From Porphyrobacter sp. (GTDB lineage: Bacteria; Pseudomonadota; Alphaproteobacteria; Sphingomonadales; Sphingomonadaceae), in the NCBI GenBank assembly GCA_017744315.1, contig JAGIBN010000011.1, forward strand, positions 28,734 through 92,733: a stretch of 64,000 nucleotides of DNA, given 5' to 3'. Shown piece by piece: positions 45,670 to 56,610 of the stretch. The translations under genes and the position numbers were made by a program. The notes under the pieces are model-generated. The model saw only the letters and a program-made list of their open reading frames with translations. It was not told the origin of the DNA and did no database searches. The first letter of the stretch is position 1. The number at the start of each line of letters is the position of its first letter.

Positions 45670-46554
45670 ATGGCCATGACCCGTTACGCTGTTATCCTGC
45701 CCGTGTTGCTCGGTACGCTGGCCGCGGGCTGTCACGCAAAGGCGCCAGACGCTGCATCCCGCGACCAGACGGCAAGCACTTCGCAGAATGCGGCAAATGC
45801 CTCTGCCCAGTTGCAACGGCCGTCGCCCGCCCTCGTGCTTGGATCCATTTACCAGGCCGGAGGCTCCATCGGCGACACCTCACCGCTTCCGCTCGAGAAC
45901 GGCAGCGAAGCGAACTTTTGGTATGGCCATGAGTTCGAATTGAACGGGAAGCGCTATTACACGGGCTTTGCCTACAACACGCCCGCAAAATATTCGAGGG
46001 AAGAGAGCTATCCGGCTCCGGACGCTCAAGTCACCCTGACTCAGGCCACCTTTGTGCTAAGGGAGAACGACGGTGAGCCTGCGTGGAGTTTTGAAGGGGC
46101 CGAGCCGTATATTGGCGAATTCGGCAGCTATGAAAACGCCGACACGGTCGATGCCGCGCGCCAAGTCAAAAGCCATGCGACAGTGGACGGGCGATTGCTA
46201 CTGGCGATTCCCACCAAAGTATTCCATTCGGGGAACTCCTCACTGTCTTACGCCCTGTTCCTGTTCGTGCCCGGCGAGCAGCCCGATGTGGATGCCAAAA
46301 GCTGGACCTACCTGGGAAGCGTAGCGGCGGGTGAAGAGAATTCGGCCGCTTGCGACGACGGCATTGTGATGCCCTGCATATCCAGCATCGGAACGCTGAC
46401 TTTCACTCAGAGGCGGGGTGGTGGTCTCCCAGACATCCGCATCGCGATGACCGGAACCACGATTAAAGCCAGGAATACCGCCCGCAAGCTTGGACCGGAG
46501 GACGCGGTTTCGTACTCCTATGATTCCCAAACGAAGACTTATCAGGTCCAATAG
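45670..46554 (+). CDS. Hypothetical lipoprotein
   Basis: A 294-residue predicted lipoprotein: signal sequence ending in LAAGC (lipobox), then a Ser/Ala-rich linker and a soluble domain rich in aromatic residues (FWYGHEFELNGKRYYTGFAYN). No known domain is recognised. The frame is open from a GTG at 45610 that overlaps the upstream stop, but the signal sequence places the start at 45670, after an agaaag site. Codon usage is less biased than in surrounding genes, suggesting an accessory gene paired with the DUF4189 protein. Confidence 0.7.
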   Translation: MAMTRYAVILPVLLGTLAAGCHAKAPDAASRDQTASTSQNAANASAQLQRPSPALVLGSIYQAGGSIGDTSPLPLENGSEANFWYGHEFELNGKRYYTGFAYNTPAKYSREESYPAPDAQVTLTQATFVLRENDGEPAWSFEGAEPYIGEFGSYENADTVDAARQVKSHATVDGRLLLAIPTKVFHSGNSSLSYALFLFVPGEQPDVDAKSWTYLGSVAAGEENSAACDDGIVMPCISSIGTLTFTQRRGGGLPDIRIAMTGTTIKARNTARKLGPEDAVSYSYDSQTKTYQVQ

Positions 46555-46615
46555 GCCGGATTCTCAGAATCGCGGCTGCACACGCTGATGCGATGACTGT
46601 AGGCGGGAAGGTGTT

Positions 46616-48520
46616 TCAGCGCTGCGCCACGTACCTGCCCGGAGCGTCCTCGATCACCTTGTCGCCGTTTCCCCCCGGTGCACGCTTGCCCTTGGCCGGG
46701 ACTTTCGCGCCGCCCTGCTGCTCGAGCCAGTCGAGCCAGTCGGTCCACCAGCTGCCGGGATGCTCGGTCGCGCCTTTCACGAACGCGTCGAGTGATGTCG
46801 CCAGGTCGCCGGTCCAGTACTGATACTTCCCGGCGGAGGGCGGATTGACCACGCCCGCGATATGCCCGCTCCCCGCCAGCACGAAGCGCACCGGGCCTGA
46901 CAAGTGGCCGAGCATGCGGAAGACGCTCTCGGGCGGAGCGATGTGGTCTTCGCGGCCGGCCTGGATGTAGGCAGGCGTCTTGATCAGCTTGAGGTCGATC
47001 GGCGTGCCATCCGCCTCCAGCGCGCCGGGCTCCACCAGCAGGTTGTCGCGGTAGCAGTCGCGCAAGTAGGCCTCATGCCACTTGGCCGGCAAGTTGGTGA
47101 CGTCGCCGTTCCAGTACAGCAGGTCGAAGGCCGGATAGTCCTCCCCCAGCAGGTAGTGGTTGACCACGTAGTTCCAGATCAGGTCCGTCCCGCGCAGCAA
47201 GTTGAAGGTCGCAGCCATGTAGCGCCCGTCGAGATAGCCGCCCTGGCTCGCCTGACGGATCAGGTCGAGCTGGGTGTCGTCGACGAAAAGCTTGAGATCG
47301 CCGGCCCGCTCGAAATCGACTTGCGCGGTCAGGAAGGTGGCGCTCGCGACTTTGTCGGCCTGCCCACGCTGGGCGAGGATCGAGAGGGTCGCCGCCAAGG
47401 TCGTGCCCGCCACGCAATAGCCGATCGCGTTGACCCCCGGCACGCCGAGCCGCTCGCGGATCACGTCGATCGCCTCGATCTGCGCGCGGACGTAGTCGTC
47501 CCAGGTCACATCCCCCAAGCTCTCGTCGGCCGAGCGCCAGCTGACCATGAACACGGTCAGCCCCTGGTCGACCGCCCATTTGACGAAGCTCTTCTTCGGG
47601 TTGAGGTCGAGGATGTAGAAGCGGTTGATCCACGGCGGGAAGATCACCAGCGGCACGGCCAGCACCTCGTCCGTCGCCGGCGAGTATTGGATCAGCTGGA
47701 ACAGTTCGGACTCGTGCACGACTTTCCCCGGCGTGCAGGCGATGTTCTCGCCGAGCCGGAACTGCGTCACATCGGTGTGCGTGAGTTGGCCGCGCTCGAG
47801 GTCGTGGGCGAGGCGTTCCATGCCCTTGGTCAGGTTCTCGCCGTGCGTCTCGATCGTGCGCTCGAGCACGACCGGGTTCATCAGCGGGAAGTTCGACGGG
47901 CTCATGGCGTCGAGCACGCTGCGGGTGGCAAAGCGCAGCTGTTCGCGTTCCTGCCCTGACAAGCCTTCGACGGCATCGACGGCTTCCAGCACTCGTTCGG
48001 CCAGCAGCAGGTAGGTCTGGTGGATCAGTGCGAACACCGGCTGGTCACGCCAGGCTTCGTCGGCGAAGCGCTTGTCGGCCCGCGGGAGGTGCGGCTCGGC
48101 GGCGGCCTGGCCGTCACTGCGGGGCCCGAGCCCGTATTGCGCCAGCACGTCTTCCCACAGCGCCATGCCATCGAGGAACAGCTTCTCCTGCCGTTGCGGA
48201 TCGAGCAGCGGCATCTGCTGGTACCAGCCCTGCATCAGCCCCATCCACTGGGCAGGATCGACGAACAGCGGCACCGGCATCTCGGACGTTACGGCACTGT
48301 TGAGCTGCTGCTCGTGAAACTGGAGCCACATCGCTTGCAGCTTCTGCGCGCTCTCGCCCCAGTCGCGAATCTCGCTATCGGCGGGCACGACATCGGCCGC
48401 TTCGGGGAGAAAGGCCTGCATCATCTGGCGGGCGGTCTCACCCTGGATGCGGAGCATTTCGGTGAACATGTCCCCGGCCGATGGCGGAGAATCGTCGGTT
48501 GCTGCCATGGTAACGGTCAT
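46616..48520 (-). CDS. phaC: Class I poly(3-hydroxyalkanoate) synthase
   Basis: A 634-residue synthase that polymerises hydroxyacyl-CoA into storage polyester granules. The lipase-like box is GYCVAGTTLA with the catalytic Cys near residue 369; the Asp is in AGREDHIAPP and the His in GSGHIAGVVNPP. The long N-terminal domain and GKYQYWTGDL near the end are typical of class I enzymes. The start at 48520 follows an aaagg site. phaA and phaB are absent here, and no PhaR-like operator is seen upstream of this gene, in contrast to the phasin. Confidence 0.95.
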   Translation of the reverse strand: MTVTMAATDDSPPSAGDMFTEMLRIQGETARQMMQAFLPEAADVVPADSEIRDWGESAQKLQAMWLQFHEQQLNSAVTSEMPVPLFVDPAQWMGLMQGWYQQMPLLDPQRQEKLFLDGMALWEDVLAQYGLGPRSDGQAAAEPHLPRADKRFADEAWRDQPVFALIHQTYLLLAERVLEAVDAVEGLSGQEREQLRFATRSVLDAMSPSNFPLMNPVVLERTIETHGENLTKGMERLAHDLERGQLTHTDVTQFRLGENIACTPGKVVHESELFQLIQYSPATDEVLAVPLVIFPPWINRFYILDLNPKKSFVKWAVDQGLTVFMVSWRSADESLGDVTWDDYVRAQIEAIDVIRERLGVPGVNAIGYCVAGTTLAATLSILAQRGQADKVASATFLTAQVDFERAGDLKLFVDDTQLDLIRQASQGGYLDGRYMAATFNLLRGTDLIWNYVVNHYLLGEDYPAFDLLYWNGDVTNLPAKWHEAYLRDCYRDNLLVEPGALEADGTPIDLKLIKTPAYIQAGREDHIAPPESVFRMLGHLSGPVRFVLAGSGHIAGVVNPPSAGKYQYWTGDLATSLDAFVKGATEHPGSWWTDWLDWLEQQGGAKVPAKGKRAPGGNGDKVIEDAPGRYVAQR

Positions 48521-48683
48521 AGGACGCGGACCTTTCGATTGGGAAGGCCTCGCCTCGGTCTGACCGAGAATGCGTGCCCACCTCGCCATCGCGATTGCGC
48601 TGAGTGTCCTATTCCGCCACTATTACAGCGCCGCGTGCCCGATGGCCGCGGCGTTTCGTCAAAACCAATGGATAAACGAGGTC

Positions 48684-49883
<1,200 letters not shown>

Positions 49884-49899
49884 CCGAGCTACCGACAAG

Positions 49900-49932
49900 G
49901 CCGGGCCGGCAAAGGAAACTTGCCGGCCCGGC
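49900..49932 (+). terminator. Long hairpin after the aminotransferase gene
   Basis: A perfect 13-bp stem GCCGGGCCGGCAA / TTGCCGGCCCGGC with a 7-base loop, 17 bp after the stop codon. No T-run follows directly, so termination may need additional factors. Confidence 0.65.
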
Positions 49933-50065
49933 TGCTCGCTTGCTCGTCAAAAAAGGCCGAACCAACGGCTTTGTGACCGGGAGTTTTGCTGTTACGCCGT
50001 CAATTAGATAGCATGCTACCGATCGGCCGAAGAGTCGCGGGCAGGCAGAGAGAGGAAGGGTTGTG

Positions 50066-51514
50066 ATGGCGGACGGGATTTCCACGAGCGCTGCGCCAGG
50101 TGGCGGCAAAACGCTCGATGTGGCTGCGTTTCTCAAGGACCTGCCGTTCACGCGTTTCCACGTTCAGTTGCTGGTGATCTGCTCGCTCGTCACGTTCTTC
50201 GACGGGCTCGACTTCTCCCTCATCTCCTTCACCCTGCCCTATCTGCGCGACCAGATGCATCTCAGCGACGAGATGACCGGCTTCGTCAGCTCCGCCGCCT
50301 TCCTCGGGCAGATGATCGGCTCGCTGCTGGGCTCCTACATCGCCGACATCATCGGCCGGCGTCAGGTAATCATCTGGTGCACGATCCTGAGCGCGATCCT
50401 GACCTTCTTCACCGGCTTCGCCAACACGCCCGAAATGCTGATCATCCTGCGCCTGATCGGCGGCCTGGCGATCGGCGGGCTCCTGGCCCCGGCCTGGTCG
50501 ATCAACATCGAGTCCATGCCTCCGGGCAAGAAGGCGCTGTCGGTCACCATCATCATGCTCGGCTTCTCCGCCGGTGGCGCCGCGGCAGGCCAAGTCACCA
50601 ACTGGCTGGCGCCGCAATATGGCTGGGAAGGCGTGTTCTTCTTCTGCGGCGCGGCGACGGGCATCCTCGCGATCGCGCTGTTCTTCACCATGCCTGAATC
50701 CGCCCGCTGGATGACGGCCAAGAAGAAGCCCGCCGCCGACGTGATTCCGATCCTGAGCCGCTTCGATCCGAGCCTGGCCAATGCCGGCTATACCGACGTG
50801 GTGCTGTCCGACGAGCGCGACCTGGGCGACAAGGTTTCGCCCTGGGCCAAGTCGGCCGAGCTGTTCCGCGGCTCGCTCGCCTACATCACGCCGCTGATCT
50901 GGTTCACCTACTTCTTCTCCTCGTTCGCGATCTACCTCAAGGCCAGCTTCGGCGTGCTGTTCATGGAGCAGCTGGGGATCGAGCGCGCGACGGCTGCCAA
51001 CCTCGCCTCCATCGGCGGGATGATCGGCGCGATCGGCGGCGTGGCGCTGCTGTGGTTCACCGAGAAGCGCGGCCCGGCCTGGATCGCCATCGCCCCGTTC
51101 CTCGGCATCCCGTTGGCGTTGTGGATCGGATCGGGCATCCTCATCGGAGGTCCGCTGTTCATTCCCGTCATCCTGGTGGGTGGCGTGATGATCGGCGCCG
51201 GCCACGCGGCGGTGATTTCGATCACCAGCATCTACTACCCCAGCGCCGTACGCGCGACGGGCGGCGGCTGGGCCAGCTTCATGGCCAAGTTCGCAGCGGT
51301 CGCGGCGCCGATCCTCGGCGGGTATATGTTCCTGGCCGACAAGCAGGCCGTGCTCGACGGCTACCTGTTCACCGCGCTGTGCCTTGCCGGCGTGGTCATC
51401 GGTCTGCTGGTCCTGTCGGTCTTCGCCAAGCGCCTGATGGCCGAACGCGCCGAGCAGGCCGATCAAGCCAACGAGGCGCCGGTGGAAGCCGAGCCCGTCA
51501 CGGCCGGAGCCTGA
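50066..51514 (+). CDS. MFS transporter, aromatic/sugar acid symporter type
   Basis: A 482-residue, 12-helix major facilitator. FDGLDFSLISFTLPYL in helix 1 and GSYIADIIGRRQVI in loop 2-3 match the aromatic acid:H+ symporter (AAHS) group and related sugar-acid carriers; the central loop is long and charged. It stops 1 bp before the start of a dehydratase gene on the same strand, so the carried compound is likely to be a hydroxy acid that the dehydratase then uses. A gaggaaggg site precedes the ATG; a GTG lies one codon upstream. Confidence 0.85.
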   Translation: MADGISTSAAPGGGKTLDVAAFLKDLPFTRFHVQLLVICSLVTFFDGLDFSLISFTLPYLRDQMHLSDEMTGFVSSAAFLGQMIGSLLGSYIADIIGRRQVIIWCTILSAILTFFTGFANTPEMLIILRLIGGLAIGGLLAPAWSINIESMPPGKKALSVTIIMLGFSAGGAAAGQVTNWLAPQYGWEGVFFFCGAATGILAIALFFTMPESARWMTAKKKPAADVIPILSRFDPSLANAGYTDVVLSDERDLGDKVSPWAKSAELFRGSLAYITPLIWFTYFFSSFAIYLKASFGVLFMEQLGIERATAANLASIGGMIGAIGGVALLWFTEKRGPAWIAIAPFLGIPLALWIGSGILIGGPLFIPVILVGGVMIGAGHAAVISITSIYYPSAVRATGGGWASFMAKFAAVAAPILGGYMFLADKQAVLDGYLFTALCLAGVVIGLLVLSVFAKRLMAERAEQADQANEAPVEAEPVTAGA

Positions 51515-51515
51515 C

Positions 51516-53171
51516 ATGACCCTTCGCAGCCTCGCCGCCAATTCGCCCGGCCGCCGCGCCAACTGGAAAGCGCTCGGCCTCTCGCCGGAGGATATGGAGA
51601 AGCCGAAGATCGCGGTGGTGAATTCCTCCAGCGAACTGGCGATCTGCTATGCCCACCTCGATGGCATCGCCAAGATGGTCAAGGAAGAGATCCGCGCGGC
51701 CGGCGGCATTCCATTCGAAGTCCGCACCGCGGCTCCGTCCGACTTCATCACCGGCGCAGCCAAGCGCGGCAGCTACATCCTGGCCGGGCGCGACATCATC
51801 GCCAATGATATCGAGGTCCAGGTAGAGGCGGCGCTTCTCGACGGGATGATCTGCCTGACGAGTTGCGACAAGACCCCTCCGGGCCACCTGATGGCGGCGG
51901 CGCGGCTTAACATTCCGACGATCCTGGTCATCGGCGGCTACCAGCCGTCGGGCGAGATCGATGGCCAGCCGGTCGATGTCGAGGACGTGTGGTCGGGTTC
52001 GGTGGGCGAGCGCTTCGGCGCCAAGCCCAAGTTCCCGGTCAAGGACATGGCCGAGAACGCGATCATGGGCCCCGGCGTCTGTGCCGGGATGGCGACGGCC
52101 AACACCATGCACTGCGTGGTCGAGGCGCTCGGCATGTGCCTGCCCGGCCATGCGCCGGTGCGCGGCAACAGCCCCAAGATGCAGGCCAACGCCCGCGCTG
52201 CGGGACGACGCATCGTGGAGATGGTTCACGAGGACCTGAAGCCGCGGCAGATCCTGACCGAAGGCGCCTTCCGCAACGCCATCGCCACGGTCCTGGCGGT
52301 CTCGGGATCGATCAACGCGATCAAGCATCTCCAGGCGACTGCGGTCGAGGCGGAATCCGACATCGACGTCTTCGCCCTGTGGGAAGAAATGGCCGACGTG
52401 CCGGTGCTGTCCGCCGTGCGGCCCACGGGCGACATCCGCATAGAGCGGTTCGAGGACGCCGGCGGTGCCCGCGCCACGCTCAAGCGGCTCGAAAGCCGGA
52501 TCGACACCTCGGCGCTGACTTGCACCGGCAAGACGCTGGGCGAAAACCTGGCGGGCTACGAGATTCCGGGTCCCGATGTGATCCAGCCGCTGACCGATCC
52601 GGTCGGCCCCGGCCCGGCCATCGCCATCCTCAAGGGCAGCTTTGCGGAGACTGCCGTTGTGCGCCTGGGCATTCGCGACGGATCGCGCCCCGAGGAGTTC
52701 CGCGGACCGGCTCGCGTGTTCGAGGATGTGTTCGCGTGCATGGACGCGATTGCCGATGGCGTGATCCAGCCGGGCGACGTGATCGTGTCCCGCAACCAGG
52801 GCCTCAAGGGCGGCCCCGCCATGGGCGGTTCGGCGAGCCTCGTGCTGTTTGCCCTGGACGCCGCCGGCCTTGCCAAGACCACGGCCTTCGTAACCGATGG
52901 CCAGCTTTCGGGCCTGTGCTTGAAGGGCCTGACCGTGGCCGAAGTCGCGCCCGAAGCTGCGACCGGCGGACCGATCGGCAAGATACGCGATGGCGACGTG
53001 ATCACGATCAGCGTCGAGAACCGCAGCATCGACATCGAGGTGTCGGCCGAAGAGCTCGCGGCTCGTTCGGGACCCGGCTTCGTCAATGCGGCTACCGGGT
53101 ATCTGAGCAACTTCCGTGAAGCGGTGCAGCCTATGAGCACCGGCGGTGTGTTGTTGCCGGCGAAGGACTAA
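51516..53171 (+). CDS. IlvD/Edd family dehydratase
   Basis: A 551-residue iron-sulfur dehydratase. Cluster cysteines are in TSCDKTPPGHLMAAARL and GVCAGMATANTM, and the family C-terminal signature TDGQLSGLCLKGLTV is present. Length lies nearer to dihydroxy-acid and sugar-acid dehydratases than to Edd. Given the adjoining MFS gene, a sugar acid such as gluconate, xylonate or arabonate is a more likely substrate than the valine/isoleucine intermediate, but this is inference. It is a paralogue of edd in the same window, without an aldolase beside it. Confidence 0.88.
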   Translation: MTLRSLAANSPGRRANWKALGLSPEDMEKPKIAVVNSSSELAICYAHLDGIAKMVKEEIRAAGGIPFEVRTAAPSDFITGAAKRGSYILAGRDIIANDIEVQVEAALLDGMICLTSCDKTPPGHLMAAARLNIPTILVIGGYQPSGEIDGQPVDVEDVWSGSVGERFGAKPKFPVKDMAENAIMGPGVCAGMATANTMHCVVEALGMCLPGHAPVRGNSPKMQANARAAGRRIVEMVHEDLKPRQILTEGAFRNAIATVLAVSGSINAIKHLQATAVEAESDIDVFALWEEMADVPVLSAVRPTGDIRIERFEDAGGARATLKRLESRIDTSALTCTGKTLGENLAGYEIPGPDVIQPLTDPVGPGPAIAILKGSFAETAVVRLGIRDGSRPEEFRGPARVFEDVFACMDAIADGVIQPGDVIVSRNQGLKGGPAMGGSASLVLFALDAAGLAKTTAFVTDGQLSGLCLKGLTVAEVAPEAATGGPIGKIRDGDVITISVENRSIDIEVSAEELAARSGPGFVNAATGYLSNFREAVQPMSTGGVLLPAKD

Positions 53172-53185
53172 AGGGGCCTTTAAGA

Positions 53186-53212
53186 TCCTCCCCGAGACCG
53201 GCTCGGGGAGGA
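53186..53212. terminator. Hairpin between dehydratase and HdeD genes
   Basis: A perfect 11-bp inverted repeat TCCTCCCCGAG / CTCGGGGAGGA with a 5-base loop between two convergent genes. It may act as a bidirectional terminator or belong to the repeat family seen at other gene ends. Confidence 0.6.
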
Positions 53213-53225
53213 CTTTGCGCTGCCC

Positions 53226-53759
53226 TCAGGGCCGCCGCATCAGCAGCGATGCCCAACCTTCAACGATAAGCGACACGCCGAGGAAGATGCCCGGCATGAA
53301 CAGCCCGAGGCTCGGCAGACGGAAGACCAGCCAGACGCCGCAGGCGAGCGTGATCACGCCCGCGACCAGCACCCATCCCCACGCCTTCGCCGGCTTGGCG
53401 GTAAAGGCCAGCCAGATCTCGCCGACGCCCTGAACGATCAGGAGCCAGGCCAGCAGAACGGTGAGCAGCACCGCGGCGCTGAGCGGGCTGAACCAGAAGC
53501 CGAGGCCGCCGGCGACGTAGAGTAGACCGAGCAGAAGGTGGAGGAAGAAGCTTCCCCAGCTCTTCGAGAACGCGTGGATGATGCGGGCGATGCCCGACAC
53601 GATCAGCGATGCGCCGACGATGATCGTGACCGCCCATGTCGCAGCCAGCGGCGACAGAATGGCCAGGGTGCCGGCGATGATGAAGACGATCCCCATCAGC
53701 ACGCTGGCGCCCATCCTCTTGTTGGGTGCGGCTCCTGCCGCGTCGGTAGCTGCGTTCAT
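53226..53759 (-). CDS. hdeD: HdeD family acid-resistance membrane protein
   Basis: A 177-residue protein with about six transmembrane helices in three pairs, matching the HdeD/DUF308 family. In E. coli, HdeD protects dense cultures from acid. The repeated pairs include GIVFIIAGTLAILSPLAATWAV (quoted as GIVFIIAGTLAILSP) and LLGLLYVAGGLGFWFSPL. The ATG at 53759, with a ggagg site 8 bp before it, lies 2 bp after the arginine deiminase stop; an in-frame TTG at 53765 is not needed. Its position as third gene of an arginine deiminase unit points to acid or pH stress. Confidence 0.85.
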   Translation of the reverse strand: MNAATDAAGAAPNKRMGASVLMGIVFIIAGTLAILSPLAATWAVTIIVGASLIVSGIARIIHAFSKSWGSFFLHLLLGLLYVAGGLGFWFSPLSAAVLLTVLLAWLLIVQGVGEIWLAFTAKPAKAWGWVLVAGVITLACGVWLVFRLPSLGLFMPGIFLGVSLIVEGWASLLMRRP

Positions 53760-53761
53760 AT

Positions 53762-55009
53762 TCAATCCTCCACTGGGTCACGGATGATTGGGCAGGTCAT
53801 GCAATGTCCGCCGCCTCGGCCCCGGCCGAGTTCGCCGCCGGCGATGGTGATCACTTCGATCCCGGCCTTGCGCAGCAGCGTGTTGGCGTAAGTGTTGCGG
53901 TCATAGGCGAAGACGACGCCAGGAGAGACGCAGACGAGGTTGGCCCCGCTGTCCCACTGGGTCCGCTCGCGCATGTAGGCGGTGCCCCCAGTCTCGACCA
54001 CGCGCATCTTCTTGATGCCGAGCGCCTCGCCGACGGTCTCGACGAAGGTACCCTTGTCCTTGTGCAACGAGACTGTGCCGGGCTTGTCGCCGGGCCGGTA
54101 GGAGAACGCCTGGATGCTGTCGACGATGTCGGGATAGAGCAGCACGCAATCGCGGTCCGCAAAGGTGAACACCGTATCGAGATGCATCGCCGCGCGCAGC
54201 TTGGGCATGGCGGCCACGATCACCCGCTCAGCCGCTCCCTGCTCGAACAGGGCGGCCGCCAGCTGGCTGATCCCCTGTCGCGAGCTGCGTTCGCTCATGC
54301 CGATCAGGACATTGCCCTTGCCGATCGGCATGACATCGCCGCCTTCGACCGTGGCGAGCCCGTGATTCTGGAGCGGATCGCCCCACCAGACTTTCACCTT
54401 TCCGGCAAAGTCCGGATGGAAGCGGTAGATCGCTGCGGCGAGGATGGTCTCTTCGTGCCGGGCCGGCCAGTAGAGCGGGTTGAGCGTGACCCCGCCATAG
54501 ATCCAGCAGGTGGTGTCGCGCGTGTAGAGCGTGTTCGGCAGCGGCGGCAGCAGGTACTCGTTGACCCCCGCCGCTTCGCGAATGAGGCTCAAGGTCTCGC
54601 CACCTATGGCTTCGGGGAACTCTTCGGTCGAGAGACCGCCGATCAGCGTTTCCGCCAGCTCGCGCGCCGGCAAACCGTCGAGGTAGGAGCCGATTTCTCC
54701 GAGCAGTTCGAGACCCACCTCGTTGGCCACGATCTGGTGGTCGAGGATCCAAGCACGCGCCTCGGGAAGAGCGACGGTTTCGGCCAGCAGGTTGTGCATC
54801 TCCACCACGTCGACCCCGCGGTCGCGCATCTTGGCGATGAAATCGAAATGGTCGCGCTTGGCGACATCGACCCACAGCACGTCGTCGAACAGCAAGTCGT
54901 CGCAATTGCTGGGAGTCAGCCGCTGGTGCGCCCGCCCAGGGGCACAGACCATGACCTTGCGGAGCTGACCAACCTCGGAGTGGACGCCGAATGGTGTTGC
55001 CGTGGTCAT
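53762..55009 (-). CDS. arcA: Arginine deiminase
   Basis: A 415-residue cytoplasmic enzyme that hydrolyses arginine to citrulline and ammonia. Family signatures are [21 protein letters not shown], the catalytic His in MHLDTVFTF and the nucleophilic Cys in GGGHCMTCP near the C-terminus. An aggagg site precedes the ATG at 55009. It follows the arcD-like antiporter by 48 bp and is tightly linked to hdeD. The genes arcB and arcC, needed to gain ATP from citrulline, are absent, so here the pathway may supply ammonia for pH control rather than energy. Confidence 0.95.
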   Translation of the reverse strand: MTTATPFGVHSEVGQLRKVMVCAPGRAHQRLTPSNCDDLLFDDVLWVDVAKRDHFDFIAKMRDRGVDVVEMHNLLAETVALPEARAWILDHQIVANEVGLELLGEIGSYLDGLPARELAETLIGGLSTEEFPEAIGGETLSLIREAAGVNEYLLPPLPNTLYTRDTTCWIYGGVTLNPLYWPARHEETILAAAIYRFHPDFAGKVKVWWGDPLQNHGLATVEGGDVMPIGKGNVLIGMSERSSRQGISQLAAALFEQGAAERVIVAAMPKLRAAMHLDTVFTFADRDCVLLYPDIVDSIQAFSYRPGDKPGTVSLHKDKGTFVETVGEALGIKKMRVVETGGTAYMRERTQWDSGANLVCVSPGVVFAYDRNTYANTLLRKAGIEVITIAGGELGRGRGGGHCMTCPIIRDPVED

Positions 55010-55057
55010 CTACCTATACCTCCTAAGCCGCGTCGGCCCCTGTCAGATTGGCCCCCG

Positions 55058-56518
55058 TCAGATTTGCACCACGCCTTTGGCGAGCAGCACGATGCCGATC
55101 ACTGCGAAGGCCAGGATGATCAGGAAAACGATGAGCCCCGCGGTGTTGAACACCGGCGCGTTCTGTTCGCGCCGCGCGATGAAATAGAGCGCGGTAGCCG
55201 GGGCCAGCAGAATGCAGGCGAGGAACAGGAAGACGTATCCCGCCGCCCAGATCAGGAACAACGTGTAGGCCAGCGAGACGGCGGCGATCGCCAGCTCCCG
55301 GTTCCGGCTACCCGCAGCCACTTCGCCGTATCCATCCCCGTTCAAGGCGATCTTGAACGCATAGGCGCTGGCGAGCGCGAACGGCGCCAGCGACAACGCA
55401 GCGGTGAGGTCGAGCGTGAAGTCGAGCGCGTTGTCCGCGAACTGCACGGCAAAGAGGATCACCGACACGAACACCGAGGTCCAGAAGACCGCCCGCTCCG
55501 GTACTTCGGCGCCGTTGAGCCGGGCGAAGTGGCTGGGCATGTCGGAGTCCTTGGCTGCGGCATACATGACGTCTGCCGCCAGCAGCTGCCACGCGAGGTA
55601 GGCGCCGAGCACGGAGACGATCAGGCCAAGGCGGATAAAGGTCCCGCCCCATGGACCGACGGCGGTCTCGAGCACGCCGCCGACCGAAGGCTGCGCCAGT
55701 TGCGCGATCTCGGCCGCGGGGAGGATGCCGTAGGAGAGGATCGAGATGGAGGCGAACAGCGCGAGCACGCTGAGGAAGCCGAGCACCGTCGCCTTGCCCA
55801 CGTCCTCGCGCCGCTTGGCATAGCGCGAATAGACGCTCGCGCCCTCAATGCCGAGGAACACGAACACCGTGATCAGCATCGTGCCTTTCACCTGGTCGAA
55901 CAGCGTATGCCCGCCCGGCAGGTCGTATCCCCCCGTCAGGTTGTCAGCAAAAACCTTGGCGTCGAAAAAGGCGATGACCAGCACGAGGAACAGCGCCAGA
56001 GGCACGAGCTTGGCGATGGTGACGATGTAGTTGATCCACGCCGCCTCCTTCACCCCGCGGCTGATGAGGAAGTAGTACCCCCACACCGCCACCACCGAGA
56101 CGAAGAACGAAGGCCAGGTGTCGCCGCTTCCGAAGGTGCCCGACAGCTCGGGAAAGAGCTGCGAGACGGTGGTCATGATGAGCACCCAGTAGAAGGCGTT
56201 GCCCGCGCAGGCGGAGGCCCAGAAGCCGATGGCGGAAAGGAAGCCCGGATAGACGCCGAACCCGGCGCGGGCGTAGACGTAGACGCCGTTGTCGAGGTTG
56301 GGCTTCCGGATCGCGAGCGCCTGGAAGACGAACGCCAGCGCCAGCATGCCTGTGCCGGCGATCGCCCAGGCGATGAGCGCGCCGTAGACACCCGTGACAG
56401 TCGCAAAGCGCGCCGGAAGCTGAAACACGCCGGCCCCGACCATCGAACCGACCACCATCGCGGTCAGCGCAGGAAGGGTCAGCTTGTCGGCAGCTTTCTG
56501 GACTGTGTCATCCGGCAT
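55058..56518 (-). CDS. arcD: APC family basic amino acid antiporter (ArcD-like)
   Basis: A 486-residue, 12- to 13-helix transporter of the basic amino acid/polyamine antiporter group. The substrate motif in helix 1 is VVGSMVGAGVFQLP, and AYLAWQLLAADVMY and FFDAKVFADNLTG fit arginine:ornithine or arginine:agmatine exchangers. Co-transcription with arginine deiminase makes arginine uptake with ornithine or citrulline release the likely role. The ATG at 56518 has a gagggaa site. The 195-bp leader contains a long hairpin. Confidence 0.9.
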   Translation of the reverse strand: MPDDTVQKAADKLTLPALTAMVVGSMVGAGVFQLPARFATVTGVYGALIAWAIAGTGMLALAFVFQALAIRKPNLDNGVYVYARAGFGVYPGFLSAIGFWASACAGNAFYWVLIMTTVSQLFPELSGTFGSGDTWPSFFVSVVAVWGYYFLISRGVKEAAWINYIVTIAKLVPLALFLVLVIAFFDAKVFADNLTGGYDLPGGHTLFDQVKGTMLITVFVFLGIEGASVYSRYAKRREDVGKATVLGFLSVLALFASISILSYGILPAAEIAQLAQPSVGGVLETAVGPWGGTFIRLGLIVSVLGAYLAWQLLAADVMYAAAKDSDMPSHFARLNGAEVPERAVFWTSVFVSVILFAVQFADNALDFTLDLTAALSLAPFALASAYAFKIALNGDGYGEVAAGSRNRELAIAAVSLAYTLFLIWAAGYVFLFLACILLAPATALYFIARREQNAPVFNTAGLIVFLIILAFAVIGIVLLAKGVVQI

Positions 56519-56571
56519 CGAGTGTTCCCTCCGTTGTCGATGTCTCCGTCACGAACGCGGCTGTGAGAACT

Positions 56572-56610
56572 TGTCCGCGCTCATCATCGTTTCGATGGCG
56601 AGCGCGGACA
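56572..56610. promoter_or_regulatory. Long hairpin in the arcD leader
   Basis: Arms TGTCCGCGCTC and GAGCGCGGACA (56572-56582 and 56600-56610) pair perfectly, and inside them CATCG/CGATG continue the stem around a TTT loop, with two imperfect positions between. It lies 54 bp upstream of arcD and after the lipoprotein gene at 56714; it may be a terminator for that gene or an attenuator-like structure for arcD. Confidence 0.45.

Noticed and set aside
53804..56566. A 920-codon open frame on the plus strand opposite arcA and arcD
   Set aside because: It is a mirror of two well-supported minus-strand genes in GC-rich DNA, is full of Arg/His/Gln/Glu low-complexity sequence and shows no domain.
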